Part shown: positions 60,400 through 64,000 of the stretch, piece after piece | How positions within the stretch are numbered: the first letter of the stretch is position 1 | Layout of the letters: each line of letters starts with the position of its first letter | The notes under the pieces: generated by a model | What the model was told of the DNA's origin: nothing | The model's database searches: none | What the model saw: only the letters and a program-made list of their open reading frames with translations | DNA from: JBPYCR01 sp051846915 | GTDB lineage: Bacteria; Bacillota; Bacilli; Bacillales; Amphibacillaceae | Length of the DNA: 64,000 nucleotides | Assembly (NCBI RefSeq): GCF_051846915.1 | Contig: NZ_JBPYCR010000002.1 | Coordinates: forward strand, 62,001 to 126,000 | Reading direction: 5' to 3' | Program-made: the position numbers and the translations under genes

Positions 60400-61677
60400 T
60401 TAATCAAAAAAATACTTGAATAAATTAGCCATGCCTGATTCTTTCTTTTCTTTTTTTCCTTCTGTGCTGTTTCGCTGCTTTTTAGGACGTTTAACAGGCT
60501 GTTCATTCGACATCATAACGACAGAAGGAAATAATTCTTTTCCTTGTATTTTCGCATTACGGTAAGCAAATTGCAAGGTTCCAACTCCTACCGTAAACTG
60601 CGGTTCTCTAACACCAATGTAATCCGGTATGGCAATCCGTGCATTAGATCTTAGAATATCCTGTGCAAGGTCGAGTACGCCAGGCATTTTCATCGTACCG
60701 CCTGTTAAGACATAACCTCCCGGCAAGTCCTTGTATCCCATTCTTCTAATTTCCCTTATCGCATATGCATAGATCTCTTCAAGTCTTGCCTCGATCATAT
60801 CTGCAATATCCAGTTGATTATAAGTTTCTTTCTTATTACTGCCAATAATAAATGCTTCAAATGTTTCTGATTCCTGAGCCATATCATAAAAAGCATGACC
60901 GTAGTTAACCTTAATATCTTCAGCTGCCTCTGTTGATGTTCGCAGCCCGATGGATAGATCCTTTGTAATATTATCTCCACCGAGTGGCACCATGCTTGTA
61001 GAAACAAGATGATCATGTTCAAAAACTGACACCGTTGTACAGCCACCACCAATATCAATCAAAGCTACACCAAGATTTTTTTCATCTTTTGATAAGGCGA
61101 TGGTTCCAGCAGCAAGTGGCTGCAAACAAATATCGAGCACTTCCAGATTAGCACGCTCAACACATTTTAATATATTATGTAAAAATGTTTTGGAACAAGT
61201 AATAATTGTGCCTTCCATTTCTAACCGAACACCGATCATCCCTCTAGGATCCGTTATTTCATCCAATCCATCAACTATAAACTGTTTCGGGATAACATCT
61301 ATAATTTCTCTTTCCGGCGGGATCGATATTACTTGTGCTCCATCAATCACTCTCGTTATATCCTCGTCACTAATCTCCCTGCTATCGCTCTGCACGGCAA
61401 CAACACCGTGGCAAGGTTGGAGTTGTATATGGTTCCCATTGATCCCGACAACAACTCGTTCGATTTGCATGCCAACCATATGTTCCGCCTGATCTACTGC
61501 ATTTCGGATTGATTGGACTGTTTCGTCAATATCTACGATGGCACCTTTTTTCATACCGTTCGATTTTGCTGTCCCTACTCCAATAATATTTAAAGAATCG
61601 TTTAGTACTTCACCAATAATAATTTTTATTTCTGCTGTACCTATATCAAGACTTACTAAAATTTCACTATTATTCAT
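60400..61677 (-). CDS. ftsA: Cell division protein FtsA
   Basis: Actin-like membrane anchor of FtsZ. 425 residues: VSLDIGTAEIKIIIGEV near 8, GINGNHIQL near 84 (1C domain), ALIDIGGGCTTVSVFEHD near 201, GGYVLTGGTMKMPGVLDLA near 322, and C-terminal amphipathic MANLFKYFFD. ATG 61677 follows GGAGGTG at 7 bases; an extension to 61704 is not supported. In B. subtilis sbp, ylxX and ylxW lie between divIB and ftsA; here there is only a 136-base gap. Confidence 0.97.
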   Translation of the reverse strand: MNNSEILVSLDIGTAEIKIIIGEVLNDSLNIIGVGTAKSNGMKKGAIVDIDETVQSIRNAVDQAEHMVGMQIERVVVGINGNHIQLQPCHGVVAVQSDSREISDEDITRVIDGAQVISIPPEREIIDVIPKQFIVDGLDEITDPRGMIGVRLEMEGTIITCSKTFLHNILKCVERANLEVLDICLQPLAAGTIALSKDEKNLGVALIDIGGGCTTVSVFEHDHLVSTSMVPLGGDNITKDLSIGLRTSTEAAEDIKVNYGHAFYDMAQESETFEAFIIGSNKKETYNQLDIADMIEARLEEIYAYAIREIRRMGYKDLPGGYVLTGGTMKMPGVLDLAQDILRSNARIAIPDYIGVREPQFTVGVGTLQFAYRNAKIQGKELFPSVVMMSNEQPVKRPKKQRNSTEGKKEKKESGMANLFKYFFD

Positions 61678-61812
61678 GTAAAGGCACCTCCTAATATCAG
61701 TCAAACTTCATTATCCATTAGCTTTATAATATATTAAACTACTATTTTAAATCAATGTGAATCAAAAAGAAGTTTTAAAGAAATAAAATGGGCATCGTAT
61801 TCCTCATTGTAA

Positions 61813-62604
61813 TTAGGAAGACTCGTCCAATGCTTCTTCCGTTTCTTTCTTTTTTTCTTCAGAACCTGTTTTTTCAAAGTACGAACCAACACCAATGTGA
61901 ATGATTCCCTCTTCTCCGGGTTCTAGCTGGGCTACAATAGAAGGATATGCTTTCATTTTATTGGCAAAATCCCTAATCGTGCCATCTACTGTATACCCAT
62001 CATTCATATATAAAATAATCTTATTTTTGTTTTTTTCTGTCGGTTGCCACGAAATTTCCGATATTAAACGAATAATACTATCAGGCAATTGATTCAGTTC
62101 CTTGGCAAGCTGAAGCAAAAACTTTTTATCATTAAAATCGGATAATAAAGGTGCATCACCGATGACAGACTTGCTAGTAGACTTTAATGCTTCACCATTT
62201 TCCAATACCGGATGATATAGTCCCTTTTCCTTAATATACCCGATATGACCATGTTCATGAAGTTGAATTTCCACGGTCCATGGTAGCTTGCGCATAACTT
62301 CGACTGATTTTATTACATCGTTTTGTCCAATTTCTTTCTCAATTTTAGATCTGTCAATCGTCCAAATATTCGTTTTCGTCGTCAGTTTGCTTGATGCAAT
62401 TACTTCATCTTTTGATACAAATTCATTACCTTTCACTTGAATTTGTTTAATATGACTCAATGGGGACTGCAAATAAACAATGATGGAAATTAAAATGAAA
62501 AAAATAGATAGATAAAAGATCAAACGTCGATTCGCTTTCTTTTTTCTAGCTTGTTTCAACTTTGGTATCCGATCCTCAATGGAAACGACTTTCTTCTCTT
62601 TCAT
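61813..62604 (-). CDS. divIB: Cell division protein DivIB/FtsQ
   Basis: Bitopic divisome protein that regulates septal peptidoglycan synthesis with DivIC and FtsL. 263 residues: short cytoplasmic basic part, membrane segment about 29-46 (FYLSIFFILISIIVYLQS), POTRA domain about 50-118 (HIKQIQVKGNEFVSKDEV), beta domain with YTVDGTIRDFANKMKAYPSI (close to the end), and a Glu-rich tail. GAAGGAAG precedes ATG. Confidence 0.94.
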   Translation of the reverse strand: MKEKKVVSIEDRIPKLKQARKKKANRRLIFYLSIFFILISIIVYLQSPLSHIKQIQVKGNEFVSKDEVIASSKLTTKTNIWTIDRSKIEKEIGQNDVIKSVEVMRKLPWTVEIQLHEHGHIGYIKEKGLYHPVLENGEALKSTSKSVIGDAPLLSDFNDKKFLLQLAKELNQLPDSIIRLISEISWQPTEKNKNKIILYMNDGYTVDGTIRDFANKMKAYPSIVAQLEPGEEGIIHIGVGSYFEKTGSEEKKKETEEALDESS

Positions 62605-62670
62605 ATTTTTTCTTCCTTCATTATTTTTTAATGCTACTGAATGTGTATTTCACTATAATTATGTTATGGC

Positions 62671-62699
62671 AGTATAGCTTTAAATTTTTTTATTGTCTA
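62671..62699 (-). promoter_or_regulatory. SigA-type promoter for divIB
   Basis: Minus strand: TAGACA, 17-base spacer, TATACT, located just after the spoVE terminator. Supports separate expression of divIB-ftsA-ftsZ. Confidence 0.6.
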
Positions 62700-62735
62700 A
62701 AAAATAAAACGGTATTTAATAGAATATACCGTTTC
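62698..62735 (-). terminator. Terminator after the SpoVE/FtsW gene
   Basis: AAACGGTAT / ATACCGTTT stem with a loop of about 10 bases, then TATTTTTTAG on the minus strand. Confidence 0.75.
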
Positions 62736-62841
62736 TTGTAATATATGAATTATAGCATATTATTCGAGTAAACATATAGTAGACACTGAATTTTTATTCG
62801 TACAAATTTTTACCATAGTGAATCTTCTGTATAATTCAGGT

Positions 62842-63954
62842 CTAAAGTCTCACATACCTGCTAATATTTAATAAAATTCCTACCGAACAGAGCGTTAACG
62901 TTAAACTCGATCCACCATAACTTAAAAATGGAAGCGTGATACCTGTTACAGGTATGAGCCCAATAACTACACTAATATTAATCATCATTTGAATGGTAAG
63001 CATCGAAACAATTCCCAATGCCAAGTATCGACCAAAAGCATCCGGAGCTTCTAGTGCGATTTTAATTCCGCGCCAAAACAGAAGAACAAACAAGAAAATA
63101 ACAAACGTCCCGCCAATAAACCCTAGTTCCTCAGCCAATATAGCAAAAATAAAATCAGTTTGAGGTTCAGGCAAGTAAAAATATTTTTGCAACCCTTTCC
63201 CGAAACCTACACCCATTAAACCGCCTGGCCCAATAGCATATAGAGATTGTATAATTTGAAACCCATCCCCTAAAGGATCCTCCCATGGATTTAAAAATGC
63301 AGTTATTCTGCTAATTCGATATGGTGCTGATAATATAAGAAATACAAAACCGGCCAATCCCAGTAGTGCCAGACCGGCAAAGTGAGAAAGTCGTGCTCCT
63401 GCAACAAAAATGAGCATCATGCATGTTAAGACGAGAACAACCCCCGTCCCCAAATCAGGCTGCAGCATAATGAATCCAAATGCGGTGAATACGAGTAAAA
63501 TAACAGGCAAAAAACCTTTTTTTAATGAAGTAATGTGTTTTTGATAGCCTGCCAAGTACGCCGATAAATAAACAATTAAACCGAGTTTCATAAATTCAGA
63601 AGGTTGAATACTGAACGCTCCTACACCAATCCAGCTTTGAGCGCCTCCGCGAACAATACCTATACCAGGGATTAATACAGCTAATAATAATATAAAACAA
63701 ATAAATAGAAGAGCGGGTGCATGTTTTTTCCACGTTCCATAAGGAATAAGTAATGTTAAGAACATAGCAACAATTCCAACTCCTGCAAATAATGCTTGTC
63801 TTTTCAAAAAAAATAACGTGTCAGCATATTTGTAGTCTGCCCAGATAAAGGATGAACTATATACCATGACAACACCTATGAGAAGGAGTAGTATAATAAC
63901 TCCCAACAACGTATAATCAGGTGCGTTCCGATAGTGAAACATTTTTTTAAACAA
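62842..63954 (-). CDS. spoVE: SEDS-family peptidoglycan polymerase, SpoVE/FtsW type
   Basis: Polytopic glycan-strand polymerase working with a class B PBP; SpoVE makes spore cortex in B. subtilis. About 370 residues, ten predicted membrane segments. Motifs: GGAQSWIGVGAFSIQPSEFM near 103-122, the large external loop with PYRISRITAFLNPWEDPLGD and GFGKGLQKYFYLPEPQTDFI, and C-terminal PFLSYGGSS. TTG 63954 is chosen: AAAGGGG lies 8 bases upstream. GTG 63963 and ATG 63942 are alternatives. By position it is SpoVE; FtsW and SpoVE are hard to tell apart. Its ribosome-binding site lies in a hairpin. Confidence 0.9.
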   Translation of the reverse strand: MFKKMFHYRNAPDYTLLGVIILLLLIGVVMVYSSSFIWADYKYADTLFFLKRQALFAGVGIVAMFLTLLIPYGTWKKHAPALLFICFILLLAVLIPGIGIVRGGAQSWIGVGAFSIQPSEFMKLGLIVYLSAYLAGYQKHITSLKKGFLPVILLVFTAFGFIMLQPDLGTGVVLVLTCMMLIFVAGARLSHFAGLALLGLAGFVFLILSAPYRISRITAFLNPWEDPLGDGFQIIQSLYAIGPGGLMGVGFGKGLQKYFYLPEPQTDFIFAILAEELGFIGGTFVIFLFVLLFWRGIKIALEAPDAFGRYLALGIVSMLTIQMMINISVVIGLIPVTGITLPFLSYGGSSLTLTLCSVGILLNISRYVRL

Positions 63955-63957
63955 AAT

Positions 63958-63998
63958 AAACACCCCTTTAATTAGCTTTTAAAAGGGGGTGTTTGTCT
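63958..63998 (-). promoter_or_regulatory. Hairpin covering the spoVE ribosome-binding site
   Basis: Minus strand AAACACCCC-c-TTT pairs with AAA-GGGGTGTTT, the latter containing the AAAGGGG ribosome-binding site of spoVE. After it comes only ATTTTG, so it could be either a weak terminator for the upstream gene or a translational block. Confidence 0.55.
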
Positions 63999-64000
63999 TC

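Overview
This window is a contiguous piece of a Bacillaceae chromosome: low-GC, endospore-forming, Gram-positive. Sporulation genes (spoVM, spoIIGA, sigE, sigG, a SpoVE-type SEDS gene), a Bacillus-type pyr operon with PyrR attenuators, PrkC/PrpC, RemA, FapR and an Ile T-box all follow the Bacillus subtilis rbgA-to-spoVE block, read here in reverse. The spread of repeats and several missing syntenic genes suggest a halotolerant relative such as Oceanobacillus, Virgibacillus or Lentibacillus rather than B. subtilis itself. That placement is inference. Nearly all genes are on the minus strand. The plus-strand genes are a DUF1128 gene, rpmB, rqcH and a methyltransferase.

Layout. 1-10.4 kb: rbgA (cut by the window edge), lepB, rplS, trmD, rimM, ylqD, khpA, rpsP, ffh, ylxM, ftsY, smc (ribosome maturation, protein targeting, chromosome organisation). 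10.4-13 kb: a repeat-rich stretch holding a DUF1128 gene, rnc and acpP. 13-20.6 kb: fabG, fabD, plsX and fapR with its own FapR operator, then recG, yloV/fakA and yloU. 20.8-37.5 kb: rpmB, the tiny spoVM, thiN, rpe, rsgA, prkC, prpC, rsmB, fmt, priA, coaBC, rpoZ, gmk, remA, yicC and a Ca2+-type P-ATPase. 37.5-41.7 kb: rqcH, a 0.65 kb repeat-bearing gap, then a divergent LysR regulator and SAM methyltransferase where B. subtilis carries its sulfate-assimilation operon. 41.7-47.9 kb: pyrR-pyrB-pyrC-pyrK-pyrD-pyrF-pyrE, with attenuators before pyrR and before pyrB but no pyrP and no carbamoyl-phosphate synthetase genes. 47.9-55.9 kb: an rluD-like gene, lspA, ileS (T-box), divIVA, ylmH, ylmG, sepF, ylmE, ylmC. 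56-64 kb: sigG, sigE, spoIIGA, ftsZ, ftsA, divIB and a SpoVE/FtsW gene.

The genes fall into working groups: translation and secretion; type II fatty-acid synthesis feeding phospholipid synthesis under FapR; de novo UMP synthesis under PyrR; division and the sporulation septum (FtsA/Z, SepF, DivIVA, DivIB, SpoIIGA activating pro-SigE, then SigG); and Ser/Thr kinase signalling.

I found no CRISPR array, prophage, transposase, tRNA, rRNA or defence system, and no clear new multi-gene system. The least explained DNA is three families of short dispersed repeats: A, hairpin-like with an aagcgcaagcgcc end; B, 206-272 bp with terminal inverted repeats; C, a GC-rich palindromic unit present as two opposed copies. 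They sit precisely at the places where the ancestral operons have been broken up. Other points for follow-up are the syntenic gene losses, a hairpin over the spoVE ribosome-binding site, an altered G4 motif in RbgA, and a Spo0A-box-like site upstream of divIVA.
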